A DNA stretch of 28,284 bases from GWC2-45-44 sp041661665 (GCA_041661665.1 JBAZTW010000027.1:1-28284); one strand, 5' to 3'. Positions 1-8,162 are shown, numbered from the stretch's first letter. Notes: a model not told the origin generated them from the sequence alone. Numbers and translations are program-made.

Positions 1-267
1 AAAGGTTCAGCTTTGGTATGAAATCTGAACGTTTTACTCCTCAGAGAAATTTTTTAGAAAAAATTTTTATTCACTAAACTCCGTCGTAGCCGTATGTTTC
101 ACAGAAACCATAGGTGCTTTTCGTCTCCTCAATGCTACAGGAAAACTTTTAAAAACACTCATTCCTTAATCGGCATATACAGCCCGTAACTCACACGTAA
201 TAAAGCGGTTATGATATTTTGGCTTAAGGCAAAAAGGTTCGCTTTTCATACCAAAGCTGAACCTTTT
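1..267. repeat. 23-bp inverted repeat pair enclosing about 220 bp
   Basis: Bases 1-23 are the exact reverse complement of bases 244-266. Each end can also fold by itself. At the left, GTTCAG (5-10) pairs with CTGAAC (25-30). At the right, AAAAGGTTCGCTTT (232-245) pairs with 253-267 around a one-base bulge and a 7-base loop. The left copy begins at the window edge, so the true outer limit and any target duplication cannot be seen. The layout fits a small non-autonomous (MITE-like) element or a pair of back-to-back hairpins. No transposase is visible between the arms; the enclosed DNA has one minus-strand 31-codon frame (67-162). Confidence 0.5.
232..267. terminator. A/T-flanked hairpin, possible bidirectional terminator
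   Basis: A 14-bp stem with one bulged T (258) and a loop at 246-252 starts in an A run and ends in TTTT (264-267). It could stop transcription in either direction. It may equally be just the right arm of the inverted-repeat element. The short T run keeps this call weak. Confidence 0.3.
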
Positions 268-590
268 GCATTAAGACCCTGCAACTTTTAGTGCGGCTAT
301 CCAAAAGGCAGTCTGATAATTCTGCTTAAATCAGGTAAATTTTTCCCTTGCATTGTTTAAAAGTGCTTATAGGATTAAGAAAGATTTAAGATGCTGCTTG
401 TAAAGAAAGCAGCAAAGTAGCGGGAAAAGAGGCCCGCATAGAGTTATCTGCCGGGAGGAACTTTTCAATTTCGCCTTTCGGTTGGACAGTAGTTTTGCGT
501 TTGATGTGTGGCCTTTCTAAAACCTGGAAATCCTTGTGTATTGCTTGAAAGAAATAATGAATAAATTACGCAAAGATGTCAAAAAATGTC
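268..590. other. Gene-free stretch
   Basis: No convincing coding sequence or RNA gene is visible here. The longest open frame of note is a 59-codon minus-strand stretch (386-565) without a start near its beginning and without a recognised relative; it could be a decayed gene end. The stretch ends at the promoter of the PEP-CTERM gene. Confidence 0.4.
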
Positions 591-619
591 TTGTTTTTGG
601 TTTTACTTGATGGTATAAT
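591..619 (+). promoter_or_regulatory. Sigma70-type promoter for the PEP-CTERM gene
   Basis: TTGTTT at 591-596 and a perfect TATAAT at 614-619 are separated by 17 bases. Transcription would begin near 626, leaving a leader of about 90 bases before the ATG at 718. The leader can pair CCGCT (648-652) with AGCGG (682-686), but I do not recognise an RNA family in it. Confidence 0.65.
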
Positions 620-717
620 GTTGTATATGTGTTTTTTGGAAAGTTAGCCGCTTGGTGCAGCTCTTTTGGGGAACTGAGGATAGCGGGGAAAAAGCATGTT
701 TTTTATGGAGGTATAAA

Positions 718-1407
718 ATGGGAACGAAGTTATTAAAATTTGTTTGCGCAATTCTGATTTTGTTACCGGTCTGTGCTTTTGCGACAGATAAAACTTTCAC
801 ATCGAGCGGTTCTATTGTTGATGGGGACGTGTTTGGAACAGTATATGTGCAGAATAATGGAACCCTTGTAAACATGTCTGGCGGACACATCGGCACTTCA
901 TCTTTAGGCGGACTTTACATGAATGATAGTAGTATATTTAATATGTCCGGCGGTTTGATTGAAAACACTATCAGTACTTTAGGTTCGAGTTCTTTTAATT
1001 TATCGGATGGCACAATAGAATCAGAATTTGATTTCGGTGGTACGGTTTCTCTTTCTGGCGGGAGTATTACAGGTGGAGGGAAATTCAAACCCGGCTCTAT
1101 TGTTAATATAGATGGTGGAAATTTGAATTTTTCTGATGCTGTTCTGTTATATGGGGAATTAAACATTTATGGTGGCTTGTTAAATTTTGATGATTTTTCT
1201 GATAATGGGGGAGTTACAAACATATATGGATATGGATTCAATTATGATCCCGTCGGGCAGGTCTTAACTGGCTATTTATCTGATCACAATCAATTTACAA
1301 TCAATCAGCTAAGCAGTTATGAATACCAGCGTCTAAATCTTATCCCAGAGCCAATAAGTTTTTTGTTTTTTGGTTTTGGGTTGCTGGCATTAAGAAAACA
1401 AAAGTAA
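718..1407 (+). CDS. PEP-CTERM sorting domain protein
   Basis: Exported protein of 229 residues, predicted to be cleaved and processed by an exosortase at the cell envelope. It starts with a signal peptide (about residues 1-22, KLLKFVCAILILLPVCAFA). The middle is a low-complexity series of Gly/Ser/Asn-rich repeats such as NMSGGxI, FNLSDGTI and VSLSGGSI, which suggests a small beta-solenoid. It ends in a canonical PEP-CTERM tail: IPEP, a hydrophobic helix (ISFLFFGFGLLAL) and the basic end RKQK. ATG 718 is chosen because GGAGGT lies at 707-712; an upstream TTG at 652 would spoil the signal peptide. The gene follows a strong promoter and is 43 bases from the next gene with no terminator between, so the two are probably co-transcribed. 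The true function is unknown; the sorting-tail call is firm. Confidence 0.85.
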   Translation: MGTKLLKFVCAILILLPVCAFATDKTFTSSGSIVDGDVFGTVYVQNNGTLVNMSGGHIGTSSLGGLYMNDSSIFNMSGGLIENTISTLGSSSFNLSDGTIESEFDFGGTVSLSGGSITGGGKFKPGSIVNIDGGNLNFSDAVLLYGELNIYGGLLNFDDFSDNGGVTNIYGYGFNYDPVGQVLTGYLSDHNQFTINQLSSYEYQRLNLIPEPISFLFFGFGLLALRKQK

Positions 1408-1450
1408 GAGATTATCAAACTTTCATTCATAATTTACGGAGAAATTGATT

Positions 1451-4400
1451 ATGAAGTCTCGGATTTTTTCTATAATTTTATCGGTCTTTTTATTTTCTCA
1501 AATTTCTTTTGCTCAACTTTGTGCAAGATTAGTTGATGTTCGTGCAGGAGAAGACCATATTTTAGCAGTTTCAGAAGATGGATTTTTATTTTCCTGCGGT
1601 GGAGGTGACGGTGGAATGGCATTGGGGCTTGGCGGCACAAGTCAGGTGTATTCATTCCAACGTGTTCATGGGCCGAATAATGTAGGCTATTTAAAGAATA
1701 TAGAGATTTTCGATACCGGTTGGTATCACTCACTGGCAGTTGATTCAAATGGTGTTTTTTGGTCATTTGGAAATGATACTTCTGGACAACTTGGTAATGG
1801 CGATGAGGGTAGTTATAGTGTACCAATAAGAGTTCACGGCTTAAACAATGATGCTAATGGGTTGAGAAATATCGTAATGGTTTCGGCAGGTAGAAGTGGC
1901 ACACATAGTTTGGCAGTTGATAGTAATGGGTATGTGTACGGATTCGGCAATAACAGCTCCTATCAATGCGGGGACGAAAGTGACACTCAAAGGCAATATC
2001 CTGTTCTTGTTGTAGACAGTTGCGACCAAACAACAGGCATATATTTAGGAGATGAAGCTTTTATTGTTGATGTCGAGGCAGGAGTAAGCCATTCTGTCGC
2101 CTTGGTGAGATTTGAGGACGGCGGTTTTGTTTATGAATGGGGAAATGGATACAGCTATAAAACACCCCGGAAAGTTCCCGGCGAAAATGGTGTTGGATTT
2201 TTAAGAAATGTTGTGGATATAGCGACTTGTGGCTATTCTTTAGCCGCTGATTCAAATGGGAATGTTTGGCGATGGGATGTAGGTGGTAATCCTACAAGGA
2301 TTCCCGGCGGCCAGATGGGAACAGAATATCTTGAAAATATTGTTAAAGTTGCCGCTGGAAGTAGTGTTTACGCTGCTCTTGATGCAAATGGCAATGTATG
2401 GGAATTGCAAAGCGGGTATCCTGTCAAAATCACCGATGGACAGCAAAATTCAGCAACAGGTTATCTTGAAGGTATTGTTGCCCTTGATGTTGGCTATTAT
2501 GATCAAAGGGTCGTAATTGACGAATACGGTCATGGGTTTGGCTGGGGTAACAATCGTTACGGTTCGCTCGGGATAGGCAATATCAGCAGCCCTACAGAAC
2601 CAACAGAAATGCTTTGCGCGGATGCTGCACCATCCGTTTATTTTGAAAAAACTTATGAAATACAGGGGCTTGAGCCAAACTGTGCAAAACCTTTTATAGG
2701 GTGGGGCATAGATGATAACTATATTGTCTTTGAGATTTCTTACGGCAATCCGATTACTAATCCGTCCGACCCTAATTATATCGGCACTGTTCCTGAAGTT
2801 AATATTATTGATAATCTGCCGATTGAAATGGAATATTATTCATCTGACCCCTGCGGCATTTATGATTCGAATTCAAGAACTGTTAGATGGAATATCGGTA
2901 ATCTTGCGCCAGGTGATGAAGGGGTAATTTCTCTTACCGTTACAGTCAACGATTATGCTAAACCATGTGGTCAGATAATAAATACTTGCCAGTTGTCTGG
3001 TGATGGTTACTGGACTTACACTGACGTAAATGTCCCTGTCTGTCCATGGGGCGGTGAAATCATTTACGTTGATCAAGATGCTAACGGCTGTAACAATGGC
3101 ACTGATTGGCAAAATGCTTATAACGACCTTAGGGATGCTTTCACGCAAGCAAGGAGCAGTTGCGCTGAAGTAACTGCAATTTGGGTTGCCAATGGCAGTT
3201 ATCAGCCTGTCTATGACATAAATGAAACAGATTATCAGAATAAATCCTTTGAGCTTATCCAAGGGGTTGGGCTTTTTGGGCATTTTGCTGGTGGAGAGGA
3301 AAGCCTTGATGAACGCAATTTTGCCGATGCCAACAACGAAACTATTCTTGAAGGTAAAGTTGGAAATGAATCTTATCAGGGAGTTTATAAGATTGTAAAA
3401 GCAGAAAACATCGAAGACGGTATTATTGATGGTTTTACGATTAGAGATAGTTATAGTGGAGCCGGAATTTATCTTGATGATTCGGATGTCTCGATTGTTA
3501 ACTGTAAAATCAGAAATAACAGTAATTATGGAATTCAGGCAATAAATTATTCATACACTGATATACATAATTGCCTATTCGTTGGAAATTCAAGTCAGAA
3601 TATAAATTCTACAAACCACTGTTGGCCAGTAGTCTCTTATTGTACCTTTGACGGCAACGATACAACGTCAGATGGTGTAAATATTAGCAGTTACACAGAT
3701 CTTGATGTTGAGAATTCTATTTTTAAAGACCACACATCTGATGGAATCAATGCGTCAGGGCGCAACTTAAATGTAACTTCTTGTAAGTTTGAGTCAAATA
3801 ACAGCAATGGCTTAGAATTAAATAATGTAACAACAACAATAACAAAGTCCTCCATAAAAAATTCGAACTATAGTGGGTTATATGCAAATAACGGATGCAA
3901 TCTTGTTTTGAAAAACAGTATTATAAGTTATAGTGGTAATCGCGGAGTTGAGATAAGTGATGGTGCGGAAACAACTATTCTCAACAACTGGATACACCAC
4001 AATGGCACAAACCATAGCTCCAGTGAAGGTGCCGGAGTGTACAGCAGTAACCATACGGTAAACAAGCTTCTTCTTAGAAATAACACTATTTATGACAACT
4101 ATACTTACGGTATTGAATGCGGCCAATATGGTGCGGACCCGAATATTTGTAACTGTATTATTGTTGGAAACGATTCAAATGACCTTTATCGGTTGAACGG
4201 CAGTTTTAACAAGGTCAATTATTCTTTGCTGCAGCATACTCATAGCGGTACCGGCAATAAAACAGGCGATCCTGGATTTGTCAATATTGAAGCGGATGAG
4301 GATGATTTACACATTGACATAGAATCACAATGTGTGGATGCCGGCGACCCTAATGGTAATTATGATGAAACTGACATTGATGATGAACCGAGAATAACAA

Positions 4401-5569
4401 GTGATAGAGTGGACATCGGCGGAGATGAGATATACATTAGCCCTGCGGACTTTACAGGCGATGGCATAGTATCATGGGATGATTTATTTGTTTTATGTGA
4501 AGATTGGCTCGAAGCAGTTGAAGGTACCCCCGATATCGTTGATAATAATTTTATTGATTTTGTTGACTTTGCAGCTTTTGCCAAAGATTGGCAATGGAAA
4601 GCACCTTGGCCAGACATACGGGTATTACTTAGTGAGGATTTTGAAAGTGGTATTCCCGGCAGTTGGACTGTGGTCAATGGAGGAAGTAGTGCACACACTT
4701 GGACAACTGACAACACTACATGTCAGCGAAGTAGTCAATATTGGAACGGAAATTTTTGCAAAGTTGATAGTGACTGTGCAGGTACTGTTGACATGAATGA
4801 GATTCTTATCACACCTGCTATTGACTGTACTGATGCACTGGAGGTTACACTTAAATTCTCTCATCATTTCGATTACTATAGCGGAGGTCCAAACGAAAAA
4901 GGCGATGTCGATATAAGCGTTAATAATGGCCCATGGCAAAATCTGCTTCAATATACTGGTTCATCGGCCGAAGGAAATATTGAAGTAGATATAAGCGAGT
5001 ATGCTGTTGATCAGTCTAATATTCGCATAAGGTGGCATTATTACAATGCTAATTATGATAACTATTGGGGCATTGACAACGTTCAAATTATAGGTAATTA
5101 CCGTCTTGCAGGCGGTATGCAGATGTGTATGGGCGGTGGAAGCTTGCTCAAGAGCGTGATGTTAGAAAGCAGCATCCTCGACATCGCAGTGCCAGTAGAC
5201 AGCAGTGACGAACTTATGATTTCGTCTGCTGCTGAAAGTCTGGCGAAAAGACCTGCAAGGTTAACTGAAAAAAGCCAGAAATTTTATGATTTAGTACCTT
5301 CGACAACGACTTCTGCAAAACAGAAAGAATTAGAATCAATTAAGAATGAAAAATATCTTGCTAATGTTCAGGCAAAACAAACTCTGCAAACTGAATCCGC
5401 GATTTCACTAACATCTGAGCAAATACAGGCAGAACCCATTTTTGATGTTAATTCAATTTTAAATTGGCTTGATGAACTCTGGAAAACTGATGAAGAAATC
5501 AGAAAGTCAATGACTGAAGAAGAATATCTGGAATTCAGAAAGTCTATTGAAGATTCGGATAGTTTTTAA
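1451..5569 (+). CDS. Large secreted RCC1 / beta-helix / dockerin-like mosaic protein
   Basis: Exported protein of 1372 residues. A signal peptide (1-22, ending SQISFAQ) is followed by about seven RCC1-type propeller repeats (27-377), for example YHSLAVDSNGVFWSFGNDTS and ARSGTHSLAV-like units. A DUF11-like beta domain follows (about 408-534, with WNIGNLAPGDEGVISLTVTV). Next is a right-handed parallel beta-helix (536-995, opening IIYVDQDANGCNNGTDW). A dockerin-like pair (997-1054) contains DFTGDGIVSWDDL and NNFIDFVDFAAFAKDW. A choice-of-anchor J/MAM-like domain covers about 1061-1216 (EDFESGIPGSW to YWGIDNVQIIG). The last 155 residues form a charged tail with no visible membrane anchor. GGAG at 1438-1441 supports ATG 1451 over a TTG six bases upstream. 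A terminator follows. A surface or extracellular binding role is likely; no catalytic residues were identified. Confidence 0.8.
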   Translation: MKSRIFSIILSVFLFSQISFAQLCARLVDVRAGEDHILAVSEDGFLFSCGGGDGGMALGLGGTSQVYSFQRVHGPNNVGYLKNIEIFDTGWYHSLAVDSNGVFWSFGNDTSGQLGNGDEGSYSVPIRVHGLNNDANGLRNIVMVSAGRSGTHSLAVDSNGYVYGFGNNSSYQCGDESDTQRQYPVLVVDSCDQTTGIYLGDEAFIVDVEAGVSHSVALVRFEDGGFVYEWGNGYSYKTPRKVPGENGVGFLRNVVDIATCGYSLAADSNGNVWRWDVGGNPTRIPGGQMGTEYLENIVKVAAGSSVYAALDANGNVWELQSGYPVKITDGQQNSATGYLEGIVALDVGYYDQRVVIDEYGHGFGWGNNRYGSLGIGNISSPTEPTEMLCADAAPSVYFEKTYEIQGLEPNCAKPFIGWGIDDNYIVFEISYGNPITNPSDPNYIGTVPEVNIIDNLPIEMEYYSSDPCGIYDSNSRTVRWNIGNLAPGDEGVISLTVTVNDYAKPCGQIINTCQLSGDGYWTYTDVNVPVCPWGGEIIYVDQDANGCNNGTDWQNAYNDLRDAFTQARSSCAEVTAIWVANGSYQPVYDINETDYQNKSFELIQGVGLFGHFAGGEESLDERNFADANNETILEGKVGNESYQGVYKIVKAENIEDGIIDGFTIRDSYSGAGIYLDDSDVSIVNCKIRNNSNYGIQAINYSYTDIHNCLFVGNSSQNINSTNHCWPVVSYCTFDGNDTTSDGVNISSYTDLDVENSIFKDHTSDGINASGRNLNVTSCKFESNNSNGLELNNVTTTITKSSIKNSNYSGLYANNGCNLVLKNSIISYSGNRGVEISDGAETTILNNWIHHNGTNHSSSEGAGVYSSNHTVNKLLLRNNTIYDNYTYGIECGQYGADPNICNCIIVGNDSNDLYRLNGSFNKVNYSLLQHTHSGTGNKTGDPGFVNIEADEDDLHIDIESQCVDAGDPNGNYDETDIDDEPRITSDRVDIGGDEIYISPADFTGDGIVSWDDLFVLCEDWLEAVEGTPDIVDNNFIDFVDFAAFAKDWQWKAPWPDIRVLLSEDFESGIPGSWTVVNGGSSAHTWTTDNTTCQRSSQYWNGNFCKVDSDCAGTVDMNEILITPAIDCTDALEVTLKFSHHFDYYSGGPNEKGDVDISVNNGPWQNLLQYTGSSAEGNIEVDISEYAVDQSNIRIRWHYYNANYDNYWGIDNVQIIGNYRLAGGMQMCMGGGSLLKSVMLESSILDIAVPVDSSDELMISSAAESLAKRPARLTEKSQKFYDLVPSTTTSAKQKELESIKNEKYLANVQAKQTLQTESAISLTSEQIQAEPIFDVNSILNWLDELWKTDEEIRKSMTEEEYLEFRKSIEDSDSF

Positions 5570-5572
5570 ATC

Positions 5573-5601
5573 TTGATATTTGGTTAAGACATATTTAAGA
5601 T
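5573..5601 (+). promoter_or_regulatory. Possible promoter overlapping the terminator region
   Basis: TTGATA (5573-5578) and TAAGAT (5596-5601) are 17 bases apart. Initiation near 5608 would fall inside the left arm of the terminator hairpin, so this transcript would lack a complete hairpin and could continue into the gene at 5649. The -10 box matches the consensus at only four positions. Confidence 0.3.
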
Positions 5602-5603
5602 AT

Positions 5604-5631
5604 AGGCCAGTCATCAAGACTGGCCTTTTTT
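5604..5631 (+). terminator. Rho-independent terminator
   Basis: A perfect 9-bp stem, AGGCCAGTC (5604-5612) with GACTGGCCT (5618-5626), has a 5-base loop and is followed by a T run to 5631. It ends the PEP-CTERM / RCC1 transcript and lies only 17 bases before the next start codon. Confidence 0.85.
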
Positions 5632-5648
5632 GATTATGGAGGACTGTT

Positions 5649-7043
5649 ATGCGAATATCGTTAGTTTTTTTGACAAGTCTTCTGGCACTGTCTGCTTTTG
5701 GGGCTGACAGGCTTGTACCGAGCCAGTACGCAACCATCCAGCAGGCTGTGGATGCAGCCATAACCGGTGATAATGTTGTAATCTCGCCCGGCATTTACAG
5801 CGGTCAGGGCAACCGTGATATCGACCTGCATGGAAAGTCAATAACGGTTCGCAGTACCAATCCCAATGACCCGGATATTGTTAATAACACAGTGATTGAC
5901 TGTTATGATTTTGCCCCTGTTTCTCATTCAGGTTTTATTTTTCAGTCTATTTCAAGTTCAGAGATCAGCGGCTTGACGGTCATGAATGCTCAGACAACAA
6001 TGGATGGCGGTGGAATGCGTTTTATGAATTGTGGCAGCCCGATCATCAGTAATTGCGTAATAACCTATAACGATGCACAACGAGGCGCTGGCATATTCTG
6101 CCAGAATGCTGCTCCGATTTTCACAAACTGCACTATTTCGGAGAACTGGTCAACTCAAAGCGGTGGTGGTGTATATTGTCGTGATTCATCACCCAAATTT
6201 TTTAACTGTGATATAAGCGGAAACCTTGTCATGGGAACAGGCCCTAATCTTGGCGGTGGTTTTTATTTTGAGGGCAACAATAACCCAACTTTTGAAAACA
6301 CATGGATAACCGACAATCTCGCTACAAGCGATGGCGGTGGCCTATATTCCCAAAACGGGCTGACGATAGAACGCTGCATTATCAGCGGCAATATTTCGCA
6401 ACGATCTGGCGGTGCTATTTTCTGTAATACGGTCGGCACACTTAATCTTTCGGACTGTGTTATAACCGGAAATTCTGCTACTTCATACGGCGGTGCTATA
6501 AGTGCCGGCGATACCATAATTACAAACTGCACGTTCAGCGGCAATCGCTCATACCAGCCGAACAACAGTACAATCTATGCAGGTTTGAGCATTTTTAAAA
6601 TTACGAATAGTATAATTTGGGGAGAAACACCGAATATAATACAATCTCGCGGCACAACGCCAGATATACGGTATAGTGATATTCAGTGGCCTTATTACAA
6701 AAATCCTTATATTGGCCGTGACGTAACTGGCAATCTTGCTATCGATCCGTATTTTACAGCTCCAGGTAGATGGCAAAGCAACAACTGGATATCTGGCGAT
6801 TATCATTTGAGCATTGATTCTGTTTGCATCAATACTGGCGACCCTAACAATGCGGCATATATTTACGAAAAAGATTTGGATGGCCAGCCGCGGATAAAAC
6901 TTGGCAGAATTGATATGGGTGCATATGAGGGCGACACTCATCCAATGGATTTTGACCAGAACGGAATAGTGGATTTTGTTGATTTTGCCAAGATGGCAGA
7001 AGCATGGATGTGGCAAGCAAAATGGCATGTTCCCTCACACTAA
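5649..7043 (+). CDS. Secreted right-handed beta-helix protein with dockerin-like end
   Basis: Exported protein of 464 residues. The signal peptide covers about 1-19 (ISLVFLTSLLALSAFGA). The mature start, VPSQYATIQQAVDAAITGD, is the usual opening of periplasmic or surface parallel beta-helix proteins. Short beta-helix rungs run from about 50 to 330 with repeated GGG and NCxISGN units. A conserved closing segment (YHLSIDSVCINTGDPN and DLDGQPRIKLGRIDMGAYEG) resembles the choice-of-anchor Q type of ending. A single dockerin-like half lies near the C terminus (MDFDQNGIVDFVDFAKMAEA). GGAGG at 5638-5642 sets ATG 5649. The same DFVDFA module is in the larger neighbour, which suggests a shared docking or attachment mode. 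No catalytic residues are recognised; a polysaccharide lyase function is possible but not shown. Confidence 0.8.
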   Translation: MRISLVFLTSLLALSAFGADRLVPSQYATIQQAVDAAITGDNVVISPGIYSGQGNRDIDLHGKSITVRSTNPNDPDIVNNTVIDCYDFAPVSHSGFIFQSISSSEISGLTVMNAQTTMDGGGMRFMNCGSPIISNCVITYNDAQRGAGIFCQNAAPIFTNCTISENWSTQSGGGVYCRDSSPKFFNCDISGNLVMGTGPNLGGGFYFEGNNNPTFENTWITDNLATSDGGGLYSQNGLTIERCIISGNISQRSGGAIFCNTVGTLNLSDCVITGNSATSYGGAISAGDTIITNCTFSGNRSYQPNNSTIYAGLSIFKITNSIIWGETPNIIQSRGTTPDIRYSDIQWPYYKNPYIGRDVTGNLAIDPYFTAPGRWQSNNWISGDYHLSIDSVCINTGDPNNAAYIYEKDLDGQPRIKLGRIDMGAYEGDTHPMDFDQNGIVDFVDFAKMAEAWMWQAKWHVPSH

Positions 7044-7045
7044 AG

Positions 7046-7153
7046 TTTGCCTATCAAAAAGGACAAGGATATTTTATTGTTGCAAAAACAGGAGAAATCA
7101 TCTGCCGTGAACGTCTTGGCGGGCTGTTGAAGTTCTACAGGAGTGCGGCATGA
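7046..7153 (+). pseudogene. C-terminal remnant of an integrase-core transposase
   Basis: The frame ending at TGA 7151-7153 reads YQKGQGYFIVAKTG and then ICRERLGGLLKFYRSAA. This resembles the end of a group of rve-type (DDE integrase core) transposases, whose last residues are typically CRERLGGLLKYY followed by a short basic/alanine end. The body and catalytic residues are absent and the left limit is only approximate. The recognition is from memory of the family, not from a search. Its position between the beta-helix gene and the tRNA fragment fits mobile DNA. Confidence 0.45.
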
Positions 7154-7391
7154 TGGATGGGCTGACTTTTTACACGGTACTAAGAACGCATTTTTTTAAA
7201 TTAAACTTGCGCTTTAAATTGAATAGTGGTATAATTCCGGACAACTTGCTCACTGTCATTAAATTGTCATATATTTTGTGCTCGTGATGCTCTACATGCT
7301 CAACATGCACATTTAAGTTAAATACCTATAAAGTAGAGATTTAGGGATAACTCGTTATTAAATAAGAACTTGTAATTTTGCTTTATATTAA
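7154..7391. other. Gene-free AT-rich stretch
   Basis: No coding sequence is visible. The only possible signal is TTGCGC (7207-7212) and TATAAT (7230-7235) with a 17-base spacer, a plausible promoter without an obvious gene behind it. The stretch ends abruptly where the tRNA-like sequence begins. Confidence 0.35.
7207..7235 (+). promoter_or_regulatory. Orphan promoter-like sequence
   Basis: TTGCGC and a perfect TATAAT lie 17 bases apart. Any transcript would run from about 7242 through the tRNA fragment to the terminator at 7445-7482, giving an RNA of roughly 240 bases. The -35 match is poor and the setting is AT-rich, so chance is a real possibility. Confidence 0.25.
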
Positions 7392-7434
7392 GCTCATAAC
7401 CCGGAGGTCGTAGGTTCGAATCCTGCCCCCGCTA
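7392..7434 (+). pseudogene. 3' fragment of initiator tRNA (CAT anticodon), likely att site
   Basis: The sequence reads as tRNA-fMet from about position 31 to the discriminator base. It has anticodon loop CTCATAA (CAT at 7395-7397), the CCC half of the initiator GGG:CCC anticodon stem, T arm GTAGG-TTCGAAT-CCTGC (7409-7426 region) and acceptor strand CCCCGCT. The D arm, the 5' acceptor strand and the 5' anticodon stem are missing; upstream bases are unrelated and AT-rich. CCA is not encoded. The fragment keeps a terminator at 7445-7482. Loss of exactly the 5' half at the anticodon stem-loop is typical of tyrosine-integrase attachment sites. Confidence 0.7.
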
Positions 7435-7444
7435 TGCTCACCAT

Positions 7445-7482
7445 GAGATAACTCCTTTATTTAAGGGGTTATCTCTTTTTTT
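7445..7482 (+). terminator. Rho-independent terminator of the tRNA fragment
   Basis: A 13-bp stem, GAGATAACTCCTT (7445-7457) with AAGGGGTTATCTC (7463-7475, one G-T pair), has a 5-base loop and is followed by seven T. It lies 11 bases after the tRNA 3' end and looks like the original tRNA terminator. Confidence 0.85.
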
Positions 7483-7582
7483 GTACCCAATTGGCCTGTT
7501 ATACGCATTCCAATTAGTGTCCTTGTGATCTCTGTGGCTAAAATTTATTGCAAAATTAGGGAATATCGTTATATTGTGCGGG

Positions 7583-8050
7583 ATGAAAGTACGAAACGCA
7601 AAAGTAGCAGACGTTGAAGCCATTCACGCATTGATAACGCATTACGCACAGTTAGACCGGATGCTGTTTCGCTCGAAAGCGTACATATATGATAACCTCC
7701 AACTGTTCAGCGTAGCGCAAATTGATAAAAAAGTCGTCGGCTGCTGCGCATTACAGGTAATATGGGCAGACCTTGCGGAAATAAAATCGCTGGCCGTTGC
7801 CTGCCGATACCGCAAAAAGGGCATCGGCAAAGCTATGGTGAAAAACGCAGTCAAACAGGCTGAAGAACTCGGTATAAGCAAAGTATTTGCTCTTACGCTC
7901 GAGCCTGAATTCTTCGAGAAAATGGGTTTTTCAATTGTAGGCAAGAAGACACTGCCGATGAAGGTCTGGAGCGATTGTGCCAAATGCTCAAAACAGGAAG
8001 ACTGCGATGAGACTGCGGTGGAAATAGTTGTTCAGGAAGCAAAGAAGTAA
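7583..8050 (+). CDS. Stand-alone ArgA-like N-acetyltransferase (GNAT)
   Basis: Cytosolic acetyltransferase of 155 residues, probably using acetyl-CoA to acetylate an amino acid. It resembles the short single-domain N-acetylglutamate synthases of arginine synthesis. The N terminus VRNAKVADVEAIHALITHYA matches that group. The acetyl-CoA loop is CRYRKKGIGKAMV (R/Q-x-x-G-x-G/A type), preceded by EIKSLAV. The end has FFEKMGF, then KVWSDC and a C-x2-C-x5-C cluster (CAKCSKQEDC) seen in this subgroup. ATG 7583 is preferred to TTG 7574 because the family begins here; neither has a strong ribosome site. It is alone on its strand, convergent with the permease gene. The GNAT fold is firm; N-acetylglutamate synthase activity is inferred. 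Confidence 0.8.
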   Translation: MKVRNAKVADVEAIHALITHYAQLDRMLFRSKAYIYDNLQLFSVAQIDKKVVGCCALQVIWADLAEIKSLAVACRYRKKGIGKAMVKNAVKQAEELGISKVFALTLEPEFFEKMGFSIVGKKTLPMKVWSDCAKCSKQEDCDETAVEIVVQEAKK

Positions 8051-8112
8051 GGATAGTTGGCCAAAAGATAAAAAATTCGTAACATTTTAGCCGAATTTAC
8101 AAAAATAAGAAA

Positions 8113-8162
8113 CCGCCTACGGCGGAAGCTATTTTACACTGGATTCCCGCTTTCGCGGGAAT
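8113..8162. repeat. Two short palindromes between convergent genes
   Basis: CCGCC-TAC-GGCGG (8113-8125) is followed by ATTCCCGC-TTTC-GCGGGAAT (8143-8162). The second is of the ATTCCCGC..GCGGGAAT type often dispersed in bacterial genomes as REP-like units. The pair sits between the convergent ends at 8050 and 8230, where such hairpins may also help stop transcription from both sides. There is no clear T run. Confidence 0.5.

Noticed and set aside
386..565. A 59-codon minus-strand open stretch
   Set aside because: No start codon near its beginning, no ribosome site and no recognised relative; noted only as a possible decayed gene end.
652..717. TTG start extending the PEP-CTERM protein by 22 residues
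   Set aside because: It would put polar residues before the signal peptide; ATG 718 has GGAGGT at the right distance.
626..717. Cyclic di-GMP riboswitch
   Set aside because: A few bases (GGATAGC, GGGG) recall the class I aptamer, but its first hairpin and the conserved tetraloop/receptor are not visible.
7392..7434. Intact tRNA gene
   Set aside because: The D arm and both 5' stems are absent; bases upstream of 7392 cannot pair with the acceptor or anticodon strands.
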